From Cololabis saira (lineage: Eukaryota; Chordata; Actinopteri; Beloniformes; Belonidae), in contig NC_084599.1 of assembly GCF_033807715.1 (NCBI RefSeq), positions 13,855,625 to 13,919,624 of the forward strand: a DNA stretch of 64,000 nucleotides, read 5' to 3'. Within the stretch, counting starts at the first letter, position 1. The number at the start of each line of letters is the position of its first letter. Under the pieces are notes generated by a model that was given only the letters and a program-made list of their open reading frames with translations, did no database searches and was not told the DNA's origin. A program made the position numbers and the translations under genes. Below are positions 50,340 through 63,329 of this stretch, piece after piece.

Positions 50340-51110
50340 ACTTCTACCGGGAAGTCAATCGAATGAGCTATTTCAATTGTTGTTGTTGTGTGACATGTTG
50401 GGCTATAAAGTAAAGCACAGATTGGGACAGGTGTACAAATTGGCTGATCTTTGCAGATAGCAGGGATATGACATTGCCAGGGCGAGATAACAAATCCAAG
50501 AAGTACCCAAATGTTCCTTAAAATGAAACAGAAACTGAAATTGAAGCATAGATGAAAGTGTTTTGTGCTGCTTTAAAATGAACACTGTGTCCATATGTAT
50601 ATAGAATGTGACTAATCAATGCAAGCCTCATCTTATGACATGTAACATTTTTAGATTAAATCCCCTTTTCTCTGAATGAGGACCACGTGTTTAACGCATG
50701 CTGGGCAATGTAAACGCATGGCATGTTATTGCCTGAGGCCAGTTCTAGAGGACTGAAGATGAGTGAGGAGGCGTTATTTGCGTAAATCATAACAGCATCA
50801 AATCAGTACAAGATGGTACAAAAATGTAAATAGTCTGTTTGTCCGCTTTCTGAGTGGAAGCTGAGGAACATTGGCCGTGGAGAATGAGGTGGTGTGGAGT
50901 GCTGTGCCTGGCTTCATGTGATCAGCTGTTCCCTTTTTTAATGAAAAACTTCCTCCTGTTGGGTTGCACTCAGGTTACATCATCAACAAGTCCCGCCCAG
51001 GACCCGCAAACCTGCATCACACTGTTTATATTAGTCCTGACCCACGATTAAGCATACTCTCGGAGGCGACTTAGTAGGTCAACACAAGACCCTGTGTCAG
51101 TTAATGTAAA
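50340..51110. other. Intronic or intergenic, no gene seen
   Basis: No exon or repeat family recognised. Confidence 0.35.
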
Positions 51111-51120
51111 GTCCTGTAAC

Positions 51121-51832
51121 CAGTACTGGAGTTGAGGGGGGATGAGGGGGGATGGCATCCCCCCCTGAAATAAAAACGGTCAAAATCATCCCCCCTGTAA
51201 AACTGCCACCCCCCCTTTCCATCCCTTATGTCATTTCATCAATGAATGTGGTTTTACTGCTATTTCAACATTTAGAGTCACCACCAGAAAAATAACTTAT
51301 TTGACAATTTTCACCTGTTTCAAGTACATTTTCACTTGAAATAAATAGGGAAATCTGCCAGTGGGACAAGATTTATCTTCTTATTACAAGCAAAAAAATC
51401 TTGTTCCACTGTCAGATTTTTCTACTTATTTCAAGTGAAAATCTACTTGAAACAGGTGAAAATTGTTGTTTTTTCCAGTGATGAGTAAAATTAGACATTT
51501 TAACTAGAAATAAGACAAATATTCTTGTTAAGATTGTGAGTTTTTGCAGTGATCCATTTTACTTATCCTGTGAAGGACAGAGTCATATTGATAAGTTCAG
51601 AAAACTGTTTTTTATTGTTGTGTTTTGATGTATTTGATGTAAACCCAGTGGATATTTAAAGCTTACAGAAGGCTGCATTTAACATTGTCATTCTTGCAGT
51701 ATTTCTGCAGGTGTTTTGGTCAGTGCTATTATTAGTAATATATTATATTATTTGTAATCAGCACAAATTATCTGTCCCCATATGATAAAATCCACCATCC
51801 CCCCTGATTTTTTTTTTACAACTCGAGTACTG
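51121..51832. mobile_element. hAT-type non-autonomous element (712 bp) with internal foldback
   Basis: Ends CAGTACTGGAGTTG and CAGTACTCGAGTTG (right end in reverse) are bordered by a perfect 8-bp duplication CCTGTAAC at 51113-51120 and 51833-51840. C-runs of the GGGGGGATG type sit inside both ends. The interior holds a long foldback at 51283-51482. No transposase frame. Confidence 0.8.
51283..51482. repeat. Foldback palindrome inside the hAT element
   Basis: Arms of about 90 bases (CAATTTTCACCTGTTTCAAG ... and its reverse complement), meeting near 51380 around a TTCTTATTACAAGC centre, with a few mismatches. It would form a near-continuous hairpin as RNA or cruciform DNA. Confidence 0.75.
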
Positions 51833-51849
51833 CCTGTAACAAAGTCTTG

Positions 51850-54800
51850 TACTGAAGAGTTTCCAACACCTATAATTATTTTGGATTTCAAGAAAACAAC
51901 ACCGTGTGCCCCTCAATTTTTTTGTGTTTATGATGATATTTAAGGAAGGAATTCTTTGTTGCAACACATACGACAAGCCAGAAAACATGGAAAGGCATCT
52001 CTGTCCACTCGCTAAGATCTCATTTTAATTCCAACAAACAGCAGGTCAGGACTGTGTGTAAGGCTGTGGTCTGTTTTGCCTCTTTGACTAAAAATCTATG
52101 TTGTTTCCACCGAAATTGTATGACCTGAATTGGTACTGTGGTAACCTCACGAGGATTGTGGCCAGTGACACATTGCAGGTGATTTTGAAAAGTTTGCCGC
52201 TGGCTGCATACAAAACCCGGCAGCCCGGTGACACACACCGGGCCGGGGGCTACAGGGATAAAAATAGTACAGTGGGAAATAAATAGGAGAAATCAGAGGA
52301 AAACACAAAGAAAGCACCTTGCTTACCTGCAGAAACAGGCATCTGCTGGTGAAACAAGCAACCATGGAGGATGACCTCACAGTGTTTCTGTTTCATTGAC
52401 ACGAATTCATGGGCTTATGTCAGATTCTGAACGATTTTGAGCTTGCAAATTGATGTTCACAAAAAGAACATGTTTTTTAGTAAAAATCTATATTTTATTG
52501 TCTCTAATTAGAACTCAGAGAATGCACAGTTCACTAAAATGCGTGTTCAGTGTCTGCATTTTACGCATGACCATTTATGAACAGTATACATTAGATCCAC
52601 ATTAGACACAGAGATGATCCTAGCTGTGAAGTATTAACCTGTGGGGCAGAGCGCCTGTCCTGTGAAGTCAGAGCTATTTTTAAGCAGATTAATTATCCCA
52701 ATGCATATGGTAATCAGTGTGGGTATGGCCTCAGGTGGGGGTGGGGGAAGCTGGATGCTGCTGACAGAGGGATCTCTTAATACCTTTCTTTAGAGAAAGT
52801 TAACTGAAAACAACTGATAAACGTTTGACCACCAGGCTGGTTCGTCCTTGCACCTGCTTCAGCTTTCTAGGCTGGAAGTGGACACAGATCACTGAAAGGC
52901 TCTGGGATATTAATTATAACAACTTTGGTACACTTTGACCACTGTGCTGCATGACCTTGTAACAACACAGAAACTGAGCCCAATTCATGCTGTTTCAAAG
53001 GCCAGATGTTTTCCTGCTTTTGTTTGCTGATCAATTGAACATTTTCAATGTATTTAATTTTAAATTCTTTTTTTTTTTTGCATAATGGACCAATTTTTTC
53101 AATGAATGAAAGCTGTGCAGTGCAGCCAAACCATTTTGTGGGGCCATTAATTGTATTGCAAACAGAGCGTGGTTTGGCATTCCCTGAAAAAGCTGCAGTA
53201 TGAACTGCAGCATAGCTTTTTACCTTACCTTTGTACATTTTAAATTAGTTCAGGGCTGTTAAAAAAATGTGTCCATTTTAAGACATGGCTATCTGAGGGA
53301 CTGAAGATCACAGCATTCATTAATTAATTTGAACAAAAGCGGAGAGATTTCTCCTGATCTTCTGAGACCTTCACTGACGCTGTGGAGGTTACCACAGATG
53401 ATGAAACTGTCCTGGTAGTTTTAGGTTAGGTTTTTTTTATTAAACTATTTTTCTCAGTCTTTCATAGAGCCACTTTTTTTTGCATCTGAAAGCTCTCTCA
53501 CAATGCCTTTATTTTCTATTGTCTAGTTATTTTACTGACTTGTTATCTATTAAACGTGGATAAGCGGATTTCTGGGTGGTGTCACATCTGTTAATTTTTT
53601 AAGCAAAACACAGACAGCCTGCTCCTCTCTCCAACGCTCTCAAAGAAAACTCTCCCCCTGCTCATGTTTGCCTGAACCGGTATTTGTTTCAGTTTGGGGG
53701 AACGGGCTTCACCCATTCAATTTGGTTCCAGTTCATGGAGCTAGTGTTATGTTTGATTTTTGTTTGTTTTGTTTTGTTTTGTGGGGGGTTTAATGCATTG
53801 CTGATGAGACGGCCAATGAGCAGATAGTGAAGCAAGATTTTAATGTGGAAAAAGACGTGTTGTGGGTTGGTAATTGCATAAAATCGCATACCATACCTTT
53901 AAAACTGGAGATCTACAACTGCAGCCAGAAGGACGCAGAGTTTTCTCATTTCAGATACAAGACTTATATGCTACTTAGAGTGGGAGTCTGTAGTTTATTT
54001 ATGAGATCAGCCATAAACACAGATGCACATTATGAATGGAGGGTAAACTTTTCCATTACATCTGCTGTGAACTAACGAAGAGAAAGAGTTTAGTGAACGT
54101 TTTTTGGGGGCTCTAAATTATATCTGATCCATAAAATCTTTATCAAGTTTCACTTCTTGTTACTGGGCTCTCAGGGAGACACATCAATATCCTGCAAACA
54201 GCCAAACACAATATAAAAGTCCTGGGCCGAAAGTCGCTACCATAAAACAATGATACTGTCAGATAAACCATAGAAACTAAATTGCATCCAAAATATAGTT
54301 TTTAAGCTTAGGGCTGAAAATAAAAGGGTGCAAAACATAAGATGGGAAAACAATGCAAGCATAATTGAAGAACTGTTCATAATTGTTCATCTCTCACACT
54401 GAGCTGCTCATTTCCTGTCAGCTAATTTACAGCAACAATTAGCTACAACTGCAGTCCAGATAACTGCATATTTGCATAAGTCAGAAAAATAATGGACTAA
54501 TCGTTAGATTATAATTCACTGAATAGATGCTACCAGGAGTTTAAAGCATCCGTGACATCATTTTATCTGCTCGGTCTAATTAGCTGAGAAAATAGAAAAT
54601 ATCTTGGATAGATACTGTATATATGCTAGAACTACATATATAAATACACATAGAATATTAACAGGAGAGAATTGTTTCAAGCTTCAACAGCACATCATTC
54701 AGTAGTTTTAGGTCTTTGGATAGTAAAAGTCTATATGTTTTAAAAGTTCTGTATTTTTCTTTCACTTAAAGACTCACACAACTGTATCCATATTTCCATT

Positions 54801-54980
54801 TAGTCAAAGTATGAACCGAATCAGTAGATTCAAATGTAAATGAAACCATCAGACCATGGTGTCTGACAGTAGCAGCGTACTTGCTTCTGACTCCACAGAA
54901 CTCCTAACCATTCACCTGAGACTTGTTAAAAAGTTATGTTTATCAATTCCTTCAGTTTTATGGACGCCTCCGTGGCACAT
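51850..54980. other. Intronic or intergenic, no gene seen
   Basis: Short frames without family features. Small T-runs near 53070 and 53430. Confidence 0.35.
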
Positions 54981-54984
54981 AACT

Positions 54985-55504
54985 GAATCTTAACATTTAG
55001 CTCAGGTGCTCTGAAACATCCCTTGTAGTTGTAGCTGTTGTAGTCCGAGACTGCTGGGGGACCTCCCATGATGCACCTCTCCTCACACTGTTGTGTTCTA
55101 CTCCAACTCTATTAATGACATCATTGTTGTTGTCGTTAACTTGTGTGCCTTCTTCCCAGCAGCTATTCCTGATTTGTTCTTGTTACTGTTCTCTCCTCTT
55201 TCCTGTCTCCTCACCCCCATAGGCAGATGCCCCCAACCTCCATTTCCTGAGTTTGGTTCTCCCAGAGGTTTCTTCCAGTTAAAAGGGGAGTTTTTCCTTT
55301 CCACAGTCACCTGTTGCTTGCTCAGGACTGGGGATTGTTTGATTCAATCTGTTGGTTTCCTAAGCGAAGCAATAATTATTATAATTTTATTGGCTTTGTA
55401 TTAAATGGACAAATTTGGAATAATTTGAACTGTATTCTTGAAGTGCCTTGACGTGACATTTGTTGTAATTTGGTGCTATATAAATAAAGCTGAATTGAAT
55501 TGAA
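54985..55504 (+). repeat. Retroposon 3' end with (TTGAA)n tail
   Basis: Contains the conserved fish retroposon blocks GACCTCCCATGATGCACCTC, TTTGGTTCTCCCAGAGGTTT, then AAAAGGGGAGTTTTTCCTTTCC. It ends in TTGGTGCTATATAAATAAAG and repeated TGAAT units. It is a 5'-truncated LINE-derived copy; the exact clade is not assigned. Confidence 0.6.
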
Positions 55505-55813
55505 TCTCTTAAACCACCTTGTCTTCTCAGTGTTAGCAGTGCAGCAGCATAATGCACCGTGCACCTGCGTCAGAGACATTGAATGGTTTCACATGAACTT
55601 TCTGTTTGTTGGGGTCTTAAAGTAACCGGGGGACACAAGCGCAGAGTAACTAAAGTAGGATTTAATCCAGCAATTGCTGTGAATTAGGACACACGGAGAC
55701 ACAGGTGAGTCGGTGTAGACTGATGATCAAAAGACACGTGAACCAAACAATAATACACAGAGAGCTGAGGAATGTGCAGGGTATGAATAGGCATGAGACC
55801 AGGATGAAAAATG
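55505..55813. other. Intronic or intergenic, no gene seen
   Basis: Short spacer between two mobile elements; nothing recognised. Confidence 0.35.
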
Positions 55814-55821
55814 GATGAAGG

Positions 55822-56558
55822 TAGGGCTGGGTGATTTTGGACAAAAATAAAATCCAGATTTTTTTCTCTGAAAACCCGATTTTTGATTTCGATTTCGATT
55901 TTTTTGGTAAAACTACAAAAGACAATGGAATAAATTATTTCAAATATTTTATCTTTATTTTTAAAGGAGCTTGAGGCTCCTTTTAAGAAATGAGACTCTC
56001 TAGCGCCACCCTTCACCACGACGGCCGTTGGGGGTACTGCAGCCAACAGTGAAGCCGGCACGGGAGAACGGGGAGAACGCACATGCAGCGTCATGTGACG
56101 TCACATCTGCAGGACAGCGCGGGAAATTTGGGACCGAATTGCAGCACATTTTGCAGCACACAGCCTGTTCAAGGCAAAGGAGAGATACACTAGAGGAATC
56201 ATTCTTTTGGGTTTGGAACGCTTCATCTGACATTATTACTAGAAAACTTAAAACGTATACGGATTTTTTTCATAAATCCTGCCACAATCCGGCCTCAAGC
56301 TCCTTTAAAGAAAAATAGCAAACACATTTCCCTATTGGGAATGAAGTGCAATTGAAAGATACTGTAAATCCTCCTTGAGTTTAGTAAAGTGACAACATTT
56401 ACAATTTTCTTGACCAAACAAAGATGACTAGACGAGCTCTGTCTGTAATGCAGCCAGCTGCAAAAAAGGAAAATCGATTTTCCGATTTTCCTTTTTTTAA
56501 CATCGTCTTGATTAATAAATCCGATTTAGATTTAAAATCGATTAATCGCACAGCCCTA
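55822..56558. mobile_element. hAT-type element (737 bp) with perfect TSD and nested insertion
   Basis: Ends TAGGGCTGGGTGATTTTGG and TAGGGCTGTGCGATTAATCG (right end in reverse) are bordered by the exact octamer GATGAAGG at 55814-55821 and 56559-56566. Sub-terminal ATCGATTTT-type repeats are typical of this abundant fish family. Its middle is another element (55961-56308). Confidence 0.8.
55961..56308. mobile_element. TTAA-flanked MITE nested in the hAT element
   Basis: TTAA at 55961-55964 and 56305-56308 borders inverted ends AGGAGCTTGAGGC and GCCTCAAGCTCCT. The core is GC-richer than the host element. TTAA duplication suggests a Kolobok- or piggyBac-type origin. Confidence 0.65.
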
Positions 56559-56569
56559 GATGAAGGTGA

Positions 56570-59260
56570 TGAGGGCACAGGCCATGAAGTGGAGAAAAGG
56601 ACTGCTGGGAGTTGTAGTTTCAGGCCGGTGATCAGAAGGCTGGCGATGCTGGTTGTGGTAGCGTGGGAGGAACGGCCATGGCACTGTTAAGATTGGGACC
56701 ACTATACTAGTTCAAGCTGACTGATCTCATGTGTCCCAGCTCAAAAAAAAAAGTTCATAGCCTCTTCAGTATTCATACGACGGTATGTTCTCATTCTGTG
56801 CTTTGCAGAAGCTTTTTACATATGTAAAACATTTTGGGACCCCTCCTCTCCCAATAAATCTTGACTGTCTCACCATTTACCAGCTAAACGCATCATACTG
56901 AGGTTAGTGAAGACTAAGAATAGTTGACCTTTTCTCCATAACATCCACAAGAGCTGAATAACATACGCCTTCACACTCCTCTCAAATGTGGCATTAGTCA
57001 GATTACCGCCATCCTTCTTTCCATCATTTCTGCATATGATCTCTTCTTCCTCCGGCGGAGACTGAGTGAGGAGTGAGTAAAGTGAAGGTCAGATACCAAC
57101 GATTTGTGCTCTCCTCTTCCCTCTATCACACTGTCTTATCAGTCTTGCTCTCTTTATCACCTTCCACTTTTGGCTCCTACTCTGGCACGTTTGCATAAAT
57201 TCTCCCTTTGTTGCCCACCTCCTTTTACCTTTAATTACCTCATTCTACTCCTCTTCTTTGTCTACGTGCTTCATTTTCTTTGAGTTTCGCTCCATCATCA
57301 CCCTCATTTAAAATGTGTGTCCTTTTGGTCACAGATACATTGTGTGCGTCCACATGCGTGTGTGGATACATACAACCTTGCACACAAACTCCTGAGCTCC
57401 CCTCTGTGCCCAAGGTGATCACATCACGAGCGCCCACACATGCACCACATCAGTCTTGGTTTCAGGTTCACACCGTAAAATGCACGGGGACATAAAAACA
57501 TACACAGACCGCACTACACAAGCGGACCAGTTGAATTTGATACGCTTCTCCACACCAGCTGGGTCGGAGGAATGATTCCAGCTGATTAATAATGGATAAT
57601 CTACGTGTGCTAAAGTGAATCGATGCCTGCTTGCCATAATGAGAGTTTTAATGGATTTGAATGGCAGATCTAGGGCACAGTTGATCGCTAACTCCTTAGT
57701 AGTCTGTCTGTGATGCCTTCTTTTATTCAAAGTCCAGTCGAATCAGTTCCCCCAGTTTTTCCAGCCCTTTCCTTCTTATCATATCCTTCATCTGCTCTTT
57801 TCTTTTGCTGCACGACATTAGTCAGCATATCACTTCACAATAAACACCCATATGCCATGGAAATCTATCTTCAGAAATCCATCTTTTGAACTCCCTGACC
57901 TCTGTTTTCTCTTTTTTTAATATGAATATTTAACTCTTGCCCCATCTGTGGCCCTCTGGTTTGGCTCTTTGCCTCTCGCCTATGAGCCGTCCAGGACACA
58001 CAGGGGCAGCCAGAAATACTTTCCCCAACACTGGAGGCATAACACCAGAAACTATGCCAGACAGAAGCCAGAAAAACACCTTGCATTCTGTTTGTTTAGA
58101 AAATGTATGGTTTGAATTAGACTGTATTTGGAGTTGTTACTGTCCAAACTGGCTTACAGTGAATATTATGGGAAATTCATGACACAACATGTGCATTCCT
58201 TTAATGCCTCTTTGATGAGAGAGTGAGTTATCAGGACAGAAATTGAGGTTTTTTGTAACGGATTATGGAAGTATAAATGATAGATTTACAGAAAGAGTCA
58301 ATATTTTATAGTAAATTGTTTTATTATTTGATGTTATCACAGTTATAAATTAATTGAGGTCACAAATGAAATACATTAAAGTAAAAACTGTTTTTGTGTT
58401 GTAATGGAAGGAAATGTGACCATAAAAAATGACGTTTTTCTTTACTTATTTCTATAGCTGCAGCTGAAGCTACTTTTGTAAACATTGAGGGCAAATGGGA
58501 TTGCTGCTCAGGATGTTGAAATGCCACGTTGTTAAACAGAGAGCCTTCTAAATTACAATATTTTAAGTTTAAGTTGATCTAGATTGCATTGTTGGAATAG
58601 GGACAGGTTTAGCTGATCCACAGTTAAAGTAGCTAGAAACAGAAAGTATGCTATAATGTCAATGTTAACCCTGAAATCAACAGTTTTATGTACAAAACTG
58701 ATTCCATAGCCAATAAATAAAAACATTTAAAAATCACAATTATTCACTGAAAAAGAGAGAGGACTTTGAAAGAATCTTGGCGTTATTAAAGTGCTTAAAA
58801 GGGAATCAAAAGTGATGATTTTGCTTTGACCATCTTATCAGGCGGTTAGTTTGGATTATCCAGAAATTGTATGAGTTGTAGGCAAACAGAGTATTCAGCT
58901 AAAATTAGCATAACCAGCAGGTTAAATAATGCTGCACATGATGTCATACCCAAACCTTTGGGCAGAATGTAAATTGAAATTAGTCAGGAAAACGTCAGAG
59001 AATCAACAATCTGGTAGAATTAAAGTCACCGGTCCACGATAGCTGGTGCCGCTCAACTGACTGGTACTCAATTAAAATCAGCTTGGAAAGAGACCATGAG
59101 AATTATTGCTAAAGATGACTTGATTGCAAGTCAAACTTAAATGTTTTCTGTTGCTAACATGTTAGCAAACTACTGCCTGTTTGAGCATGAAGAGGAGCAA
59201 CTTTACCGCCAGGGATGCCAAGTGAACTTCACACGCTCTTGCATCATCATGCATTCATGT
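56570..59260. other. Intronic or intergenic, no gene seen
   Basis: No exon or repeat family recognised. Confidence 0.35.
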
Positions 59261-59265
59261 TGATG

Positions 59266-59302
59266 GTGAGATATTAATAGTATGACACTATTAATATCTC
59301 AC
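59266..59302. repeat. Perfect 16-bp hairpin
   Basis: GTGAGATATTAATAGT (59266-59281) and its exact complement ACTATTAATATCTCAC (59287-59302) with a five-base loop. Outer ATGTTGATG and ATCAACATG segments (near 59258 and 59317) extend the symmetry after a bulge of about 14 bases. No run of U follows, and the role is unknown. Confidence 0.85.
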
Positions 59303-59309
59303 AATGAGA

Positions 59310-60245
59310 ACACTATCAACATGCATTGCATGTCATATATTACACTGCACTGGAAAGCGATGAAAGTAATTTCGTAAGCATTTGAATCCTATTTATGCTC
59401 CACGTGAGGCAGTTTGGGAGTTAAGTGAAGAGGATATTTAGGGACAAATGGTATCAATGAATGATGAAGTACGATTTTTGAGATGTCACATGCACAGCAA
59501 TTAGAATTTTCCTGAAAATATTGGCCAGACTATTGAGACTTCTGATTTACATTTTGAAAGGTGACTGGTTCAGCGGATTCCCCCAGACTACACAGCTAGT
59601 GCTTGTTCTACAACACCTGAATGCCAATGCAGAACTGTTATTCTCAGTGCTTTCACACATACATGAAAAGCTGTCGAGTATGTGGTTCAAATGCTGAATC
59701 AGTTGAACCGGTACTAAAAGCCCACTGCTTCTCAATAAAGTATTCACGCACACCCGACCGATAAGAGAAAATTCACGCCACTCCACCTACAAAATTTTCT
59801 GTTTGGCAGCCACCAGACCTCATTCCCAACCCTTGTTTCAAAATGGCTCAGCTATCATTTTTACATATCTATCTCTACAGTTGCATTTTATCCAATTATG
59901 TCATCTGTCCCAATTCCAGTGGTTCTTTTAGAAGCTAACTAGACTTTAAAGTTCAATGATGAAGATTATCCTGTCAGGAAAGAGAGCTGCAGCCTCGCTG
60001 CTGTGTTTGTGTGTTTGGAAAAGTGGGATTGATGGAGAAAGGTAAGAAGATCATAGGAGAGTGGCTACAAATTACTGCCAAATAAAAACAAGTTGTAAAT
60101 CTTGAATAGCTTTGTCGGTACGTTGACTTCTCACTTTTCAACCCACTTTTATTCTAAGCCTATAACATTTTTGCTGCAACTTATAGTGTTTTTTAATTTC
60201 TGTAGCAAATAAACTTCATAACAAGCTTTTAAGTAGATGCACAAA
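59310..60245. other. Intronic or intergenic, no gene seen
   Basis: Nothing recognised. Confidence 0.35.
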
Positions 60246-60247
60246 TA

Positions 60248-61618
60248 CAGCGGGGCAAAAAGTATTTAGTCAGACACCAGTTGTATACGTTCTCCCACTT
60301 AAAAACATGAGAGAGGGCTGTAATTTTCATCACAGGTACACTTCAACTATGAGAGACAGAATGAAAAAATAAAATCCAGAAAATCACATTGTCTGATTTT
60401 TAAAGATCTGGAAACTGGCTAGGCCACTCCAGGACCTTGAAATGTTTCTTACGAAGTCACTCCTTCGTTGCCTGGGCGGTGTGTTTGGGATCATTGTCAT
60501 GCTGAAAGACCCAACCACGTTTCATCTTCAATGCTGATGGAAGGAGATTTTCACTCAAAATCTCACGATACATTGCCCCATTCATTCTTTCCCTTACACG
60601 GATCAGTCGTCCTGGTCCCTTTGCAGAAAAACATCCCCAAACCATGATGTTTCCATCCCCATGCTTCACAGTAGGTTTGGTGGTCTTTGGATGCAACTCA
60701 GCTTTCTTTCTCCTCCAAACACGACAAGTTGTGTTTGTTACCAAAAAGTTCTATTTTGGTTTCATCTGACCATATAACGTTGTCCCAATCCTCTTCTGCA
60801 TCATCCAAATGCTCTCTAGCAAACTTCAGACGGGCCTGGACATGTACTGGTTTAAGCAGGAGAAACGTCTGGCTCTGCAGGATCCAAGTCCATGGCAGTG
60901 TAGTGTGTTACTGATGGTACCTTTGTTACTTTGGTCCCAGCTCTCTGCAGGTCATTCACTAGGTCCCCGTGTGGTTCTGGGAGTTTTACTCACCGTTCTT
61001 GTGATCATTTTTACCCCACGGGGTCAGATCTTGCGTGGAGCCCCAGATCCAGGGAGATTATCATGGGTCTTGTATGTCTTCCATTTTCTAATAATTGCTC
61101 CCACAGTTGATTTCTTCACACCAAGCTGCTTATCTATTGCACATTCAGTCTTCCCAGCCTGGTGCAAGTCTACACGTTAGTTTCTGATGTCTTTTGACAG
61201 CTCTTTGGTCTTGGCCTTAGTGGAGTTTGGACTGTGACTGTTTGAGGTTGTGGACAGGTGTCTTTTATACTGATAACCAGTTAAAACAGGTGTCTTTTAT
61301 ACTGATAACGAGTTAAAACAGGTGCCATTAATACGGGTAACGAGTGGAGGACAGAGGAGCCTCTTAAAGAAGAAGTTACAGGTCTGTGAAAGCCAGAAAT
61401 GTTGCTTGTTTCTAGGTGACCAAATACTTATTTTACACAGGAATTTACCAATTAAGTCAGTAAAAATCTTACAATGTGATTTCCTGGATTCTTTCCCCCC
61501 ATTCTGTCTCTCATAGTTGAAGTGTACCTATGATGAAAATTACAGGCCTCCCTCATCTTTTTAAGTGGGAGAACTTGCACAATTGGTGTCTGACTAAATA
61601 CTTTTTTTGCCCCACTAG
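60248..61618 (-). mobile_element. Defective Tc1-like transposon (1.37 kb)
   Basis: Bordered by TA at 60246-60247 and 61619-61620, with inverted repeats beginning CAGCGGGGCAAAAAGTATTT and CTAGTGGGGCAAAAAAAGTA (right end in reverse). These extend inward for about 150 bases and include the conserved AACTATGAGAGACAGAATG block near each inner end. A direct duplication, GTGTCTTTTATACTGATAAC, occurs twice near 61260-61310. The element carries a broken transposase on the minus strand. Confidence 0.9.
60402..61218 (-). pseudogene. Tc1-like transposase, inactivated
   Basis: On the minus strand the former start codon reads AAG, followed by AKTKELSKDIRN and an in-frame TAA. A second stop (TGA) follows the PGSGAPRKI block. 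The WSDETK block with the first catalytic Asp (near 60765) and the [10 protein letters not shown] block with the second Asp (near 60495) lie in different frames. The coding region then ends abruptly after WPSQ at about 60410, joining terminal-repeat sequence, so the DLNPIENLW region with the catalytic Glu is deleted. Confidence 0.85.
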
Positions 61619-61624
61619 TATGTC

Positions 61625-63165
61625 TCAGTGAGAATCAGCAGTTCTTCATGCTGTGTCCTGGCACCACAACCATAACAGCAGCTTCAGACAGTAGCCGGCA
61701 TGACTTTCTGAAAACTGTCATCAGCTCATTGTCAGGTGAATGATTCGTTTTTCATCGCGACATTCACAGAAAATCTAAAGTTAGGCAGTTATTTTCTGTC
61801 TTTTTATTTCAATGTTTCCTTTTTAAGACTTTTGCGAGTGATACACAATGGCATTTGAACTTTCAAACTTTCTTTTTTGGATTCTTGCTTGGTGTACTAC
61901 AAAAGATGTTCAAATTATTTTGTTAAGAAAAAACGCTTTGGATGATCTTATCTGCAGGAACATATAATATCCAATACTTCTGCTCTCCTCACCAGCTTAG
62001 GCTTTCTCTCAGACACCTAGACCTATTTTTTTTACTTTCTTTTTGCTTTTTTCCCATTTGCTTCAAATTTCCACTCTGTCTTTGTGTCACTTTAACTCCC
62101 AAACACTCTCTCATCACATCTCATATTCATGGTCAAGCGGCCCTTGAAAAGAACCACCAACCTCACGGCTTTCCTGAAACTGTGTTAACTTTGAGGTCAC
62201 GCAGAGTCAATACACATAAGCACCCAAAAAAGCTAAAATACACAAATCCTGCAAAAGAAATGCAAAGTGACTGAGCATGAATCTGTGTAAACCACCAACA
62301 ATTTGAAAAAGACTGTCTGCATTTCTATGTGAAGATGGCAAACACTCACAAGCGGCACACTTACATGCACCTGATTCACATTCCCACTAAGAGGCAGAGA
62401 CAGCTGGAATCTCTGAAAGTTAGACTCAGAGCCCCGCAGTGAGATGGGAAGGCATACACGACCACAAATACACTGCATTATCTAACTCGCACACATGCTC
62501 ACTTGACCCCGTTCACTTCGTTACACTGGTTTCAGCAGTTGTTTATGAGGGCCGTGACCGTGCACGATTTTTCAAAAATGACAGACTGAAGACGTGCTTT
62601 TCCTGACAAAATCCCATTTGTCACATTTGCAAGGTATAATGGGTGGGGGGGAGTGACAAATAGCTGTAATTTCATAGTTATTACGGGAGATCTGAACTAG
62701 TACAGGGCTGAGCGCTTCTATAACAGCCCAGCTGGACTGTGGATACCGGATTGTGCTGCTAACAATACATTTTTGGTAAAATATTGGCTTTGATTTTCAG
62801 AATTGTGCATAACTGATAAGACTATAACAATTAGTGTGTGTGTGTACACACATACATGTGTGTATGTGTGTAATCTGTTTTTTATGAGTAACAGTTTCTG
62901 AAAGTCTCACATGAATAACAACTTTATGGATTGTGAAGATTTGATGTCTTGAAGAGGCCCTCCTCTCCAGCCCGTCATCCAACCCTTGTTTCTCTCAGCT
63001 CACACACACTAACATACAGACACACGTGTACACTGTGGCAGCCGCCACGTCCAGCCTTTTTGAGTGCTGTCATTAACCATCTGGGCTGAAGGGACAAAAG
63101 CATACGGCAACGGGAGCACCAGCACACCCAGGTGCATGCTGCATTTGTGTGAGAGTTCATCAAAA
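61625..63165. other. Intronic or intergenic, no gene seen
   Basis: A short TG/CA-rich patch lies at 62833-62875. No exon recognised. Confidence 0.35.
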
Positions 63166-63170
63166 GTGCT

Positions 63171-63323
<153 letters not shown>

Positions 63324-63329
63324 GTGGAA

